The position numbers and the translations under genes are program-made. Source: Rubellicoccus peritrichatus (GTDB lineage: Bacteria > Verrucomicrobiota > Verrucomicrobiia > Opitutales > Cerasicoccaceae). From it: a stretch of DNA of 64,000 bases. Position 1 is the first letter of the stretch, and each line of letters starts with the position of its first letter. The stretch is taken from assembly GCF_033100135.1 (NCBI RefSeq), contig NZ_CP136920.1:5637001-5701000 (forward strand). Direction: 5' to 3'. Below, one piece after another: positions 25,442-34,076 of the stretch. The notes beneath the pieces are model-generated. The model made no database searches. It had not been told where the DNA came from and saw nothing but the letters and a program-made list of their open reading frames with translations.

Positions 25442-28177
25442 TCATTCACCCTTTTCATGAACCTTCTTCACTGATGCCACTTCTTTGGCTGGATATGGCA
25501 AAAGACAGGTCAGGGTGAACTGCTCAAGGGTCTGCAAAGTTACATCCTTAAAAGGGAACAGCACCTTGCGAAAATTAATCTGTGAGAGGAAGTCCGAATG
25601 AAAAATGCCAATGATGGAATCAGCTTCACTACCAGTCGGTTTGTTTAATTGCTTCTTCCAGGCACGAATGTAATCCACATCCCGTTCCAATCGGAACTCC
25701 AACCAAAAGAGCATCATCAATAGCTTCATTTCGCCTTCGGGGTAATGCAAGGCCTCTGCATCGGAATCGCCTGGCGTACGTGTTTTTGGATAAAGCGATT
25801 TCAGTAAACGATAGGTATTACGCAAGCGATGTAGTTGACGCGGATTGTTAAATCCAAAAAGCGCATTCAGCTTCGAAAAGGCGGCAACTTCTTCGTCCGT
25901 GTCCTTCATGTGCTCAAGTTCTTTTTCAGTCTTTTGCTCTTCGAGCTGTTTTTCCTCCTCACGTTGTTGCGCGTCTTCAACCTTTGTTGTATTTCCTGTT
26001 GAAGTTGGATCTAAAACCCCATCATTTTCCACTACGATGTCTTTTTCATCATCATCGTTAAAAGGTATCTCGAGATCCACTGGCGACTGGGGATAGTTAA
26101 CCTCAGTGAAGCCACTCATGAGAGACTCTGGGGAATCCTGTCCCGGTTTAGGATCAGGCGATATTCTCGAAGCAGTCGCCCGATCTTTCTTTGGAAAAAG
26201 TTTGTCCTCCACATAGCTCTTCAAGCCGATTGCACTTGGTGTCTCCAGGCGAACAGGAACTTGTATGATTTTGCCAAGGTAATCCCGGGCCACATCCTCC
26301 AGGCTTCGCCCCTTTTCCTGATCGGCATAATCTTTGTAAGCCTGCCCCATGGCCTTAAAGGCGATGCGCTCATCGATCCCGACGACGACAATCACATTAT
26401 TAATGTTGGCGATTAAACGAATCGCATCAAAGGCCTTGGCAATCGTATCCACACGGCACCGGTCGAGGTCATCCACAAACACAACCAGACGCTTGGGCTT
26501 TCCATCTGACTGCAGACGGATATTACACAGCCCTTCGAGCTGCTCTCGAATAACCGGAATCTGCCCCAGCTCTTTGCGGTAAGAAGGCAACTTGAAAAAC
26601 GTCGCCAGCTCTGTCGCCAATGGATGGTCCCACAGTTGCTTTCCCTGTTTAACGAATTCGATTAAGAAATACGCCCCAAGCCCAACAATACCTGCGCCCA
26701 AAAGCTCGGAGAAGAAGGAGCCAATCAATCCGGAAAGAATCACAACAAGCGCACCAACTGCTTTATACAACCAAAGTTGAAACTCGTCCTTATGCTCCTG
26801 CCGCAGATGACGCCATTGAAGCGTTCGCTTATGTGTTTTATCGATCTGTCCGGTTAAGGTTCTGGATGTTTCGTCATATTCGCCACTACTGAGTAACCCG
26901 TTGACAACCTCCTGGGCAAGACCTGCGCGAATGTTATCCGTGTGTTCGTATTCCCAGGCATTGAACCAACTGAAGAGAAACTCAAAACCAGGTTTATTTT
27001 TCGAATGCTCCCGCCGGTATTTATGACGCGTTTCCTTCGATGAGAGTTCCTTCTGCAACAGGCTCATGATGGTGCTCTTCCCCGAGCCCCAATGCCCAAA
27101 GAGCCCAAGCGTCAAAGGCGTACCCTGCTCTTCCATCGAAAGCATATTGGCAAGGCTCTCAACCAGCTTCTGCCGATCCAGACTATCGACCAAAGCTGGT
27201 TTTTCCGCCGAACAGGTTGCCGCACCAGGCGCATTGATCGGCGGCAGTTCGGCAGCTTGCTCTTCAACCTCTTCGGGCGGCGCTTCTTCGGCTGGCGCTT
27301 CATCCACCGCCTCCTCCGATTCCTCCGGCAGGGCTTCGTCTTCGGTCGCTTCTTCCGCGCTTTGCTCTTCGGAAGGGACTGAGGTCACAGCTGCTTCTTC
27401 TGCCGCATCATCTTCAGATGCTTGCTCTGCATCTGGAACACCAAGCGCATCATTTGAATCCATCTCCCCGATCGGCTGACTCTTTGGCCTAGGCTGAGTT
27501 GTCTGTTGGAATTCACGATACTCCGATTCCCAGTTTAACAACCACCTGGCTATCTCTTCACGCGAAGGCGGCTTTCCATAGAAAAAGCTCTCCCACAACC
27601 TCAAGCTCTCCCCAGCACCTAGCTCTTCAAACTTTTTGCCATCTACCCATTGATCAATCTCGATTTCTGCTCCATCAAAAAGAGGACGCTGGAAATACGA
27701 CCAATCCACATGGCCATTATTAACAGGAAAATCACCACGCTTCAATAGATTGAAGTCATTTCGTATACTGATACGCTCTGGTGCATAGCTTACTATAAAA
27801 GAAGAAACACCGAAAGCCTCAACAAAATCGCCCGATGCACACAAAGAGGCAGAAGAAGCAATAAAGCTTGGAGTTTCAACTCTGGCAGCATCTGACAACC
27901 TGGTAGCTGCCTGACTTGCAATTTTGGCAAGGTCAGGACTGACTTCTGCTACCTGAACCAAACACGCCGCCAAAACAGAACTGAATTGGAGCGAGGCATC
28001 ATCTTCGAGCAGCTCAAACAGTTCTTTGCTCCGCCCGATCAATGAATACTGGCGTAAGACACAACGCACAGCAAAGGCTGATTGAGCCTCGCGTGGCAGG
28101 GAAGCAACTTCCTCTTTGCTTGGCATCTTTATATCCGATGACTCTACGGCGTCTGATGGTGTTTCGTTGGCTGACAT
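25442..28177 (-). CDS. KAP-family P-loop NTPase with acidic linker
   Basis: 911 residues from ATG 28177 (MSANETPS), preceded by GGAAAG at a suitable distance; in-frame alternatives are ATG 28210 and TTG 28258. Numbering here is from 28258. A helical N-terminal domain (about 45-260) has no recognised family. An Asp/Glu/Ala-rich linker (about 270-345) follows. The KAP domain has Walker A GHWGSGKST (388-396), SWFNAWEYEH, two membrane helices (about 498-536) between Walker A and B as is usual for KAP, and Walker B LVVFVDDLDRC (591-601). Family members are membrane-associated NTPases, some linked to phage exclusion (PifA) or other conflict systems. It lies downstream of the STAND-like gene on the same strand. 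Confidence 0.88.
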   Translation of the reverse strand: MSANETPSDAVESSDIKMPSKEEVASLPREAQSAFAVRCVLRQYSLIGRSKELFELLEDDASLQFSSVLAACLVQVAEVSPDLAKIASQAATRLSDAARVETPSFIASSASLCASGDFVEAFGVSSFIVSYAPERISIRNDFNLLKRGDFPVNNGHVDWSYFQRPLFDGAEIEIDQWVDGKKFEELGAGESLRLWESFFYGKPPSREEIARWLLNWESEYREFQQTTQPRPKSQPIGEMDSNDALGVPDAEQASEDDAAEEAAVTSVPSEEQSAEEATEDEALPEESEEAVDEAPAEEAPPEEVEEQAAELPPINAPGAATCSAEKPALVDSLDRQKLVESLANMLSMEEQGTPLTLGLFGHWGSGKSTIMSLLQKELSSKETRHKYRREHSKNKPGFEFLFSWFNAWEYEHTDNIRAGLAQEVVNGLLSSGEYDETSRTLTGQIDKTHKRTLQWRHLRQEHKDEFQLWLYKAVGALVVILSGLIGSFFSELLGAGIVGLGAYFLIEFVKQGKQLWDHPLATELATFFKLPSYRKELGQIPVIREQLEGLCNIRLQSDGKPKRLVVFVDDLDRCRVDTIAKAFDAIRLIANINNVIVVVGIDERIAFKAMGQAYKDYADQEKGRSLEDVARDYLGKIIQVPVRLETPSAIGLKSYVEDKLFPKKDRATASRISPDPKPGQDSPESLMSGFTEVNYPQSPVDLEIPFNDDDEKDIVVENDGVLDPTSTGNTTKVEDAQQREEEKQLEEQKTEKELEHMKDTDEEVAAFSKLNALFGFNNPRQLHRLRNTYRLLKSLYPKTRTPGDSDAEALHYPEGEMKLLMMLFWLEFRLERDVDYIRAWKKQLNKPTGSEADSIIGIFHSDFLSQINFRKVLFPFKDVTLQTLEQFTLTCLLPYPAKEVASVKKVHEKGE

Positions 28178-28324
28178 GATTGCTTTCCGGGGGGACATCT
28201 TGAATGCCATGAGAAAAAGTTCAACCCTGGAAAAATTAGGAACTAATAGGAAAACCAATACAATAAATAGTTAATCCCAGGGCCAACGGACATTCAATTT
28301 AATCATTTTGGTACACAGTTCTTA

Positions 28325-31300
28325 TCAGGAATATCGGGGCGTCATGGCATGTTCGATGTTAGCTCCTTCGGAGCTTAAAATTTGAATGCTCATTGGGCCT
28401 GGGGCAGACCTTAATCGTCGAAACAAACCAAACCTTTGATTTAGGAATATCTTTGGAAGTGCAGCCCTTTCAGCATGGTTATAATCAAAAAACACCTGAG
28501 CAATCAATGAGTCATTATACTTATTGCTGATTTCGATAAGATAGTTTCCCCAATGGCCAACCTTGCGGAAACTTGTATCTTTGGCATGGCTTCTAATCGC
28601 AATTACAGCAGCGCTCACAAGCAACAAAGAAAAGATAAGGTTTTCGCTATGATTTCCAATGGTGTCCAGCAAACACTCCCCCCACTCCTCCATGCCCTGA
28701 ATCGATCCAATACATCCATGGTAGCTCATAGCAAGCACTGCACACTCGCAAAAAATCAAATCAATCAGTTCGTCACCCATAACGTTATCTATCCCGGAAA
28801 CACGCATCAGCCGTCCTACACATAACTTGAAGTAGTCCCAAGCTTCCAAACTGGCTGCACAATAGGAACCAATTGCTAAAATACTCATAAGCTGCTTGCA
28901 TTGGCCTGCGGTTAACTTCCCCTCATCCAACCAAACCAATTGATTCAATACCAGAGCATTGGGGTCAGAAGCATACGCAGAGCTAATGTAAATGATCTGC
29001 TTGTATACTAACAGAATTTCGTCAGGATCATCTGGAAGTATTGATTTTAGCTTATCAGCGATCCAATTGAAATCAGTGTTTTGAACTCTAAAAATTAAAG
29101 TTGATGATATAAACCCCAAGCCTGCAGGGGCAACATTGGCCAGATTTTCATCATACTCTGCCCAGGCGGAAACGAGCCATTGTCCGAAGGCCGGGTCGGT
29201 TGGAAAATCACGCAAGAGTCGACTAAAAGTCTCAATCACAGCGGCTTCCTTCCAGGCGAGGGCTGTAGCAATGATTTTGGATGGATCCAGGATGGCGGAT
29301 ACCTTTTTACCTAAAGCGGTGGTCTTTGTGCTCCTTCCTTTGAGTAACGCATTACATTGATCCGACTTGACCAATTGCATCAATAACCGTTCACCCAAGA
29401 GATCTGGCTCCAGCATGGTGAGCTCAGTATTCGTGTGGAAAATACCGTTGATGGACTCATTAACGGCTTCAATAAATACGTCGCTTCGTTCTCCACTCAG
29501 AGCAACACCGCAAGACTCTTCCCAATAAAGTTTCTCTGTCTCGTTGGTTGGCGGCGACAGTGGCAAGCTATGACAGAGCGTCGCTATACCAATATAGCGG
29601 AGAACACAGGCCAGTATTTCGTGCCCCTGGCCTTTCAGGCCATGCTCTTGACAATTGCCTTCGATCACGCGCAACCAGCGGCGCTGGATCTCCATGTCCA
29701 GAATGCGATCCAGTAGATCGACTTGATCTTCTTTCTGCAAAAGAGAGATACTGCCATCTTCAATAATGATACGGGCTATCAGTTGCAGATAAAGCAGGCG
29801 GCCATGGGCAGTCAGGCGGTCAACGGTTTTCCAGAAAGCTTCGTCGTCTGCCTGCTGGATATCAACAGGCGTATCCGGCTTCAAACGTTCCATCACGTCG
29901 AGAAGAATTTCTCTTTGCTCCTCCGCTGTGGACGGTGGTTCAAGCCAAAGACTTTCTTCGTCTTTCAGCCAAACGCCTTCAGCTCCCAAGCCCACTTCAC
30001 CTAATGTTTTACCCACCTCAGTATCGTCCTCTTCCTCGCGTCGCTGATAGAGCCATTTACGCACCTGTTGGACTTCGGCTCTACTTTCATCACGCTTGGT
30101 TCGAAAGGCAAAAGTATTGGGTCTCTCCAGTAAGAGAACGCGCACCCTACCCTGGCTAGTATCCAAAGTGGCTTTATTTTGGCAGTCAGCCAGATTGGCC
30201 ATTAACCTCCAGAGGTCTTCATGGCGCAAGGCTGCATAGTCCACAACAATCAGTGTATCTTTGCTGGGTAAAAACGGCCTTGCACAATTTGCTTCCAGCC
30301 AGTGGCGTTGGATAAAACCAGCCGACCAGCCTTCCGCGATAAAGTCACGACAGAGTTGCAGAGCCAATCGGCTCTTGCCGACACCACCTTCACCAATGAC
30401 GCCCCACCATAAAAAGCCACGCGGATCATCCATGAAACGGGTAAGCTCGTCGCGGGCTTTTTCCGCTTTAGAGTGCTCCTGCCATGGCAGCCATTGCCGC
30501 TGATACTCCAGAGCTCTCAAGGTTAATTCATTGGACTCGGTCTCTGGCTCTTCAATTGGTATGAGGGCCGGCTCATGGCGCCATTGAGCCAGCTCGCGAA
30601 ACTTCTCTAAAAATGTATCATGCTGGCTTTTTGACTGCTGGATCAATTCATCAAGCGGACGGTTCAACTCTTCCAGCTTAGCCAAAAGCTCTTGTTGCTT
30701 CTGATCTGCGTTCTTGCCAAGCTGGCGAATCTCCTGCAGTGCGATCTGGTTACTCCAAAGTTGAAAAGTACGCCACGCTTTATTGGCAAGAGGGTTATCT
30801 GTCTTGAGCCATTCCACGAATACTTTGGCAATGCGCTCGGGTAATTTTTCCTCAAGGAACTGAAGCAGCTCTTCCAGCACCTCGGGTGCATCAGTCAAAG
30901 CCGCCTGAATGCTCATGAGCATTTGGCCCGCCCAGGCACTGGCTTCGGAAGACACACTTTCGGATTGATTCTGATTCCCTGAATCAATGCAACCCAGCAA
31001 CTCGATCTCATCCAACCCCAATTTATCCAAGGCTTTTCGAGACTTCTGGGCCTCCTTCTCTAGCTTGTCATGATCCTTTCGCAATCGCTTTCGTAATTTA
31101 TCCAGAGCTTTTATCTTGCTGGCATACTCATCCTGAAAGCGGTTCGCACGATCAGGATATTTCTGTAGCTGGTAGTCCGCAACGCAGCTAACTGTCGCAT
31201 CACGCAAAGCCCGAACAAAGAGGAGACGAACGTGATCGCCAACAGGAACACCGGCATAATTCAGACGATATTCCTCCCATTTTCGCCCGGACCGAAGGAA

Positions 31301-31435
31301 CATATCAACAGCAAGACTGCCAGAAGCACCACCTGCAGCCGTTCCCAAAGCGCCTCCTAAAAAACCTCCCAAGGCGGAGCCCGCCAGGCCGAAGCCCACA
31401 ACCAAGGAACGACGCAGTATCTCTTCAGTCTCCAT
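28325..31435 (-). CDS. STAND-like P-loop NTPase with glycine-zipper N-terminus
   Basis: 1036 residues from ATG 31435. An in-frame TTG at 31477 with AGGAA seven bases upstream is a serious alternative, and numbering here is from it. Residues 24-58 form a Gly/Ala-rich zipper-like hydrophobic segment (VVGFGLAGSALGGFLGGALG). Residues 105-155 and 255-300 are coiled coils rich in Lys, Asp, Leu and Gln. The NTPase has Walker A GEGGVGKSR (362-370) and Walker B TLIVVDYAA (408-416). The C-terminal 450 residues are helical without a recognised repeat. The layout (effector-like membrane segment, NTPase switch, helical sensor) fits STAND/NLR-type signalling proteins. No exact family was recognised. Confidence 0.72.
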   Translation of the reverse strand: METEEILRRSLVVGFGLAGSALGGFLGGALGTAAGGASGSLAVDMFLRSGRKWEEYRLNYAGVPVGDHVRLLFVRALRDATVSCVADYQLQKYPDRANRFQDEYASKIKALDKLRKRLRKDHDKLEKEAQKSRKALDKLGLDEIELLGCIDSGNQNQSESVSSEASAWAGQMLMSIQAALTDAPEVLEELLQFLEEKLPERIAKVFVEWLKTDNPLANKAWRTFQLWSNQIALQEIRQLGKNADQKQQELLAKLEELNRPLDELIQQSKSQHDTFLEKFRELAQWRHEPALIPIEEPETESNELTLRALEYQRQWLPWQEHSKAEKARDELTRFMDDPRGFLWWGVIGEGGVGKSRLALQLCRDFIAEGWSAGFIQRHWLEANCARPFLPSKDTLIVVDYAALRHEDLWRLMANLADCQNKATLDTSQGRVRVLLLERPNTFAFRTKRDESRAEVQQVRKWLYQRREEEDDTEVGKTLGEVGLGAEGVWLKDEESLWLEPPSTAEEQREILLDVMERLKPDTPVDIQQADDEAFWKTVDRLTAHGRLLYLQLIARIIIEDGSISLLQKEDQVDLLDRILDMEIQRRWLRVIEGNCQEHGLKGQGHEILACVLRYIGIATLCHSLPLSPPTNETEKLYWEESCGVALSGERSDVFIEAVNESINGIFHTNTELTMLEPDLLGERLLMQLVKSDQCNALLKGRSTKTTALGKKVSAILDPSKIIATALAWKEAAVIETFSRLLRDFPTDPAFGQWLVSAWAEYDENLANVAPAGLGFISSTLIFRVQNTDFNWIADKLKSILPDDPDEILLVYKQIIYISSAYASDPNALVLNQLVWLDEGKLTAGQCKQLMSILAIGSYCAASLEAWDYFKLCVGRLMRVSGIDNVMGDELIDLIFCECAVLAMSYHGCIGSIQGMEEWGECLLDTIGNHSENLIFSLLLVSAAVIAIRSHAKDTSFRKVGHWGNYLIEISNKYNDSLIAQVFFDYNHAERAALPKIFLNQRFGLFRRLRSAPGPMSIQILSSEGANIEHAMTPRYS

Positions 31436-31570
31436 AACAGTGTTGAGAAAAATTGGCACATCGCTCTTGATTCGCAAGAGGAATTCCTATCAGTAAAGAT
31501 ATATAACTAATCACATATATGAATCTTCAAATACCTCCAAGGCTTCTATAGAATAGCCTCGTAACAGACA

Positions 31571-31611
31571 CAAAAAAAGCCACGGCTCGTGATGAACCGT
31601 GGCTTTGAATT
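31571..31611 (-). terminator. Terminator of the HU-like gene
   Basis: A perfect 10-bp stem AAAGCCACGG (31576-31585) / CCGTGGCTTT (31597-31606) with an 11-base loop. Read on the minus strand it is followed by a run of seven T. It lies about 145 bases past the stop of the HU/DUF4469 gene and about 140 bases before the STAND-like start, separating the two transcription units. Confidence 0.8.
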
Positions 31612-31625
31612 GTGACTTTTTTGGA

Positions 31626-31760
31626 GTCTGGGGCTTGGTCTGGCTCTGCAAGCATGCTTACAGAGGTGGAGTAAGCGGCTTACTGTGTCAGAGTAAGCCT
31701 GCTTGCAACGTCAGACCAAGGGGCTTATCGCGTCAGGGTAAGCGGCTGGGTCAGGCTGGA
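31626..31760 (+). repeat. Degenerate ~22-bp tandem repeat
   Basis: Units beginning GTCAG/GTGGAG-(R)GTAAGC occur near 31665, 31687, 31710, 31732 and 31750, with weaker GTCTGG units at 31626 and 31638. Several contain small palindromes (TAAGC-GGCTTA, CAAGCATGCTTA type). The array begins just past the terminator and reaches the last codons of the HU-like gene. Confidence 0.55.
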
Positions 31761-32464
31761 GTGCTCAAAGTAACCTCCAGGCTATCGCTGCGAAGCGTTT
31801 GTCCACCTGCTACTCGTGTCCGGACTTCCACGTCGTAAGTGGTGGCCGCTGTTAGTGTATCCGGGATGAGGAAGACGAGATCCTTGGCGACGTTCTTTTG
31901 CATGATCGTGACTTTAGTCTCGGCTTGGGTTGCCGCATCGATGAAGAAGACACCTTCGTCAGCCTGGTTTTCATTAAAACCAAGACGGGCGCCGATGAGT
32001 TGTCCAATCCCTCCAATGGTCAGCGTGTCGTTCGTTTCGCCTGTGTTGACGTTTTTGAACTGGAGTACCTTGGGACTCGGCACACCGGTCTCATTCTTCT
32101 CCAGGACGGCCTCCTGACGAACTGAGTCGATCAAGCTGCGATCCACCTTAGCGTGCAAGGTAAGATCATGGCGTTCTTCGTCATAGCTGTCAGTCTGATC
32201 ATTGAATTTGCCAGTGACACCAGGCCAAATCTGAACCAGGCCTCCGAAGTTAACCCGCTGGCCGTCGACCAGCAGGTTTTGAATGGCGCGGATGGCTTCG
32301 TGCAGAACCGCGCGGACGTCCGCCTCGGTGATGGTTGATCCCTGGATCATCATCTGCCGGACGACTCCGTCGAAGTCCTTGCTCGCGTTGGTTTTGGTCA
32401 CCGCGTAGAAGTCCGATGTATCTTCGGTCAGCGGGTTATTGTAGATGGCGTATTTGATGGCCAT
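31751..32464 (-). CDS. HU/IHF-like DNA-binding protein with DUF4469-type C-terminus
   Basis: A 237-residue protein. Residues 1-125 have the HU-like fold of the DUF4469-associated group (MAIKYAIYNNPLTEDTSDFYAVTKTN, ITEADVRAVLHEAIRAIQNLLVDGQRVNFGGLVQIWPGVTGKF). Residues 130-237 are a beta-rich domain with GIGQLIGARLGFNENQADEGVFFIDA and VEVRTRVAGGQTLRSDSLEVTL. Such proteins are best known from Bacteroidetes-type genomes. A DNA-binding or nucleoid role is inferred from the fold only. A good ribosome-binding site (AAAGGA, nine bases before ATG) supports the start. Confidence 0.78.
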   Translation of the reverse strand: MAIKYAIYNNPLTEDTSDFYAVTKTNASKDFDGVVRQMMIQGSTITEADVRAVLHEAIRAIQNLLVDGQRVNFGGLVQIWPGVTGKFNDQTDSYDEERHDLTLHAKVDRSLIDSVRQEAVLEKNETGVPSPKVLQFKNVNTGETNDTLTIGGIGQLIGARLGFNENQADEGVFFIDAATQAETKVTIMQKNVAKDLVFLIPDTLTAATTYDVEVRTRVAGGQTLRSDSLEVTLSTPA

Positions 32465-32512
32465 GATTTATTGTCCTTTCTCTTATTTAGTTATTTATGG
32501 TTTAGTTTGCAC

Positions 32513-32529
32513 CGGGCGGTTATCGCCCG
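32513..32529 (-). other. Leader hairpin of the HU-like gene
   Basis: A GC-rich stem CGGGCG (32513-32518) / CGCCCG (32524-32529) with loop GTTAT, in the 5' leader of the HU-like gene and about 50 bases upstream of its ATG. No T run follows on the minus strand. It may stabilise or regulate the mRNA, or be chance. Confidence 0.3.
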
Positions 32530-32717
32530 ATTCGACACCTATTATAACAAACCAGGGCAAGCATTTCGCTTGATATATTGGATCTGTTTGATCCATTTGA
32601 TCATTTGTATATACGGAATGCGTTTTAACATATTTTTTACAAATTGCAGCCTAAGTCAGACTGAAATCGATGGCCTTTAGACTGTATTTTAAGCGAAGCG
32701 AGTGTAAGTAACATAGG

Positions 32718-33950
32718 ATGGCCATTCAAAATCCCAACAGTCTTCCTCCGGTTTTACCGTCTCAGCCTGACAATTCGCGGTTGTGCAAAATGGGGATCGG
32801 TAGCTTGGTGCTCAGTGTGCTGGGGATAATGTCATTTGGGGTGACCGCCATCTTTGGGATCATCTTTGGGCATGTGGCACACAGTCGGATCAAGAAATCG
32901 AACGGAATGCTGCGCGGTAAATTCTATGCGGTAACAGCCCTGATCCTCGGCTACGGATTCGTTGCGATGAATGCCTTCGTGCTCTACAACATTGTGAATC
33001 ATGTAAAGAAAAGCCCCAATGAGAAGTTCACACTGAGTACGAGCCATCCTCCCGTTTTCAGGAATTATCAAACGGCTGGACAATCGACGACGATTGACGG
33101 CATTACTGTGTATCAGTTCCAAACAGCGGGCTCAAAGCCAGGCGAGCGTATGCAACTGCGTGTTTATCTGCCAGCAGGCAGTGATACGGCAAAACCACAT
33201 TCACTACCGTGTGTGCTGGTTGCGCCAGCGGGAACAAACCTGCTCTCGGGCGCCAGCCTCGGGCCGTTGGATGACACAGCTTATCATGATGAAGCCTTGC
33301 CCTACGCAAAGTCTGGCCTGGTGACTGTGCTGTATTCGATTGATGGCGCAGAGGAAGATTTCGAAGTCGAATTGGAAGGGAGAGATGCAGACTCCCGGGA
33401 AATGGCCTTAATGGAACGACAGTATGATGCTTTTAAAGACGCAAAGGCTGGACTACTCAATAGCCGCAATGCTCTGGAGTTCGTATTATCCCAACTACCG
33501 ATGGTTGATGATACGGAGATATATGCAGCGGGGCACAGCTCGGCCGGAACGCTCGCTTTGTTATTTGCCATGCATGAACCCAGGCTGGCGGGCTGCCTCG
33601 CCTATGCGCCCTGTGTCGATGTCACCGCATTTCATGAAGAGATAATCAACGAGCCATTCGTGAGTATCATCCTGCCCGGGGTGAAAACCTTTCTCCAGAG
33701 AAGCTCTCCGATCACCCATGTCGATCAACTTGGGTGCCCATTATTTTTCTTCCATGCGGCCGATGACGGCATCGTTACCCGCGAATCGATTCAGCCTTTC
33801 ATCACAAAAGCGCAATCCTTACCCAATGGCCCAGAGGTCACGGTGGAGCTACCGGATAGCGGAGACCACTATTATTCAATGATTGATCAAGGCATACCGT
33901 CGGGCATCGAATGGATTCAAAGCCGCGTGAAGACTGAAGAGAGAAAGTAA
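32718..33950 (+). CDS. Membrane-anchored alpha/beta hydrolase with DUF4190-like N-terminus
   Basis: A 410-residue protein. Residues 28-95 contain two helices (MGIGSLVLSVLGIMSFGVTAIFGIIFGHVAHSRI and YAVTALILGYGFVAMNAFVLYNIV) in the DUF4190 pattern. The remainder is an alpha/beta hydrolase of the dipeptidyl-peptidase/acetyl-xylan-esterase type: nucleophile Ser in AAGHSSAG, acid in FFHAADDGIVT, and His in LPDSGDHYYSM. The enzyme domain is therefore tethered to the membrane. Substrate unknown. It is divergent from the HU-like gene, with no obvious operon partner. Confidence 0.82.
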   Translation: MAIQNPNSLPPVLPSQPDNSRLCKMGIGSLVLSVLGIMSFGVTAIFGIIFGHVAHSRIKKSNGMLRGKFYAVTALILGYGFVAMNAFVLYNIVNHVKKSPNEKFTLSTSHPPVFRNYQTAGQSTTIDGITVYQFQTAGSKPGERMQLRVYLPAGSDTAKPHSLPCVLVAPAGTNLLSGASLGPLDDTAYHDEALPYAKSGLVTVLYSIDGAEEDFEVELEGRDADSREMALMERQYDAFKDAKAGLLNSRNALEFVLSQLPMVDDTEIYAAGHSSAGTLALLFAMHEPRLAGCLAYAPCVDVTAFHEEIINEPFVSIILPGVKTFLQRSSPITHVDQLGCPLFFFHAADDGIVTRESIQPFITKAQSLPNGPEVTVELPDSGDHYYSMIDQGIPSGIEWIQSRVKTEERK

Positions 33951-34076
33951 GCTGACTAGCTTCCTACTGAATAAATAACACCCGCCTCGCTTAAGCCTCA
34001 AGAAGGCAGTGGCCTGAGAATTTCCGTTAGGACTACGCTGAAATTGGTGAGAGGCAGACTGATCATTAAGTGATCC

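Noticed and set aside
27066-27479. 137-codon plus-strand frame rich in Ser and Ala
   Set aside because: It is the antisense of the Glu/Ala-rich linker of the KAP NTPase; biased composition explains the long open frame.
31626-31760. CRISPR array
   Set aside because: Units are degenerate, contiguous at about 22 bases and lack distinct spacers; no cas gene is present.
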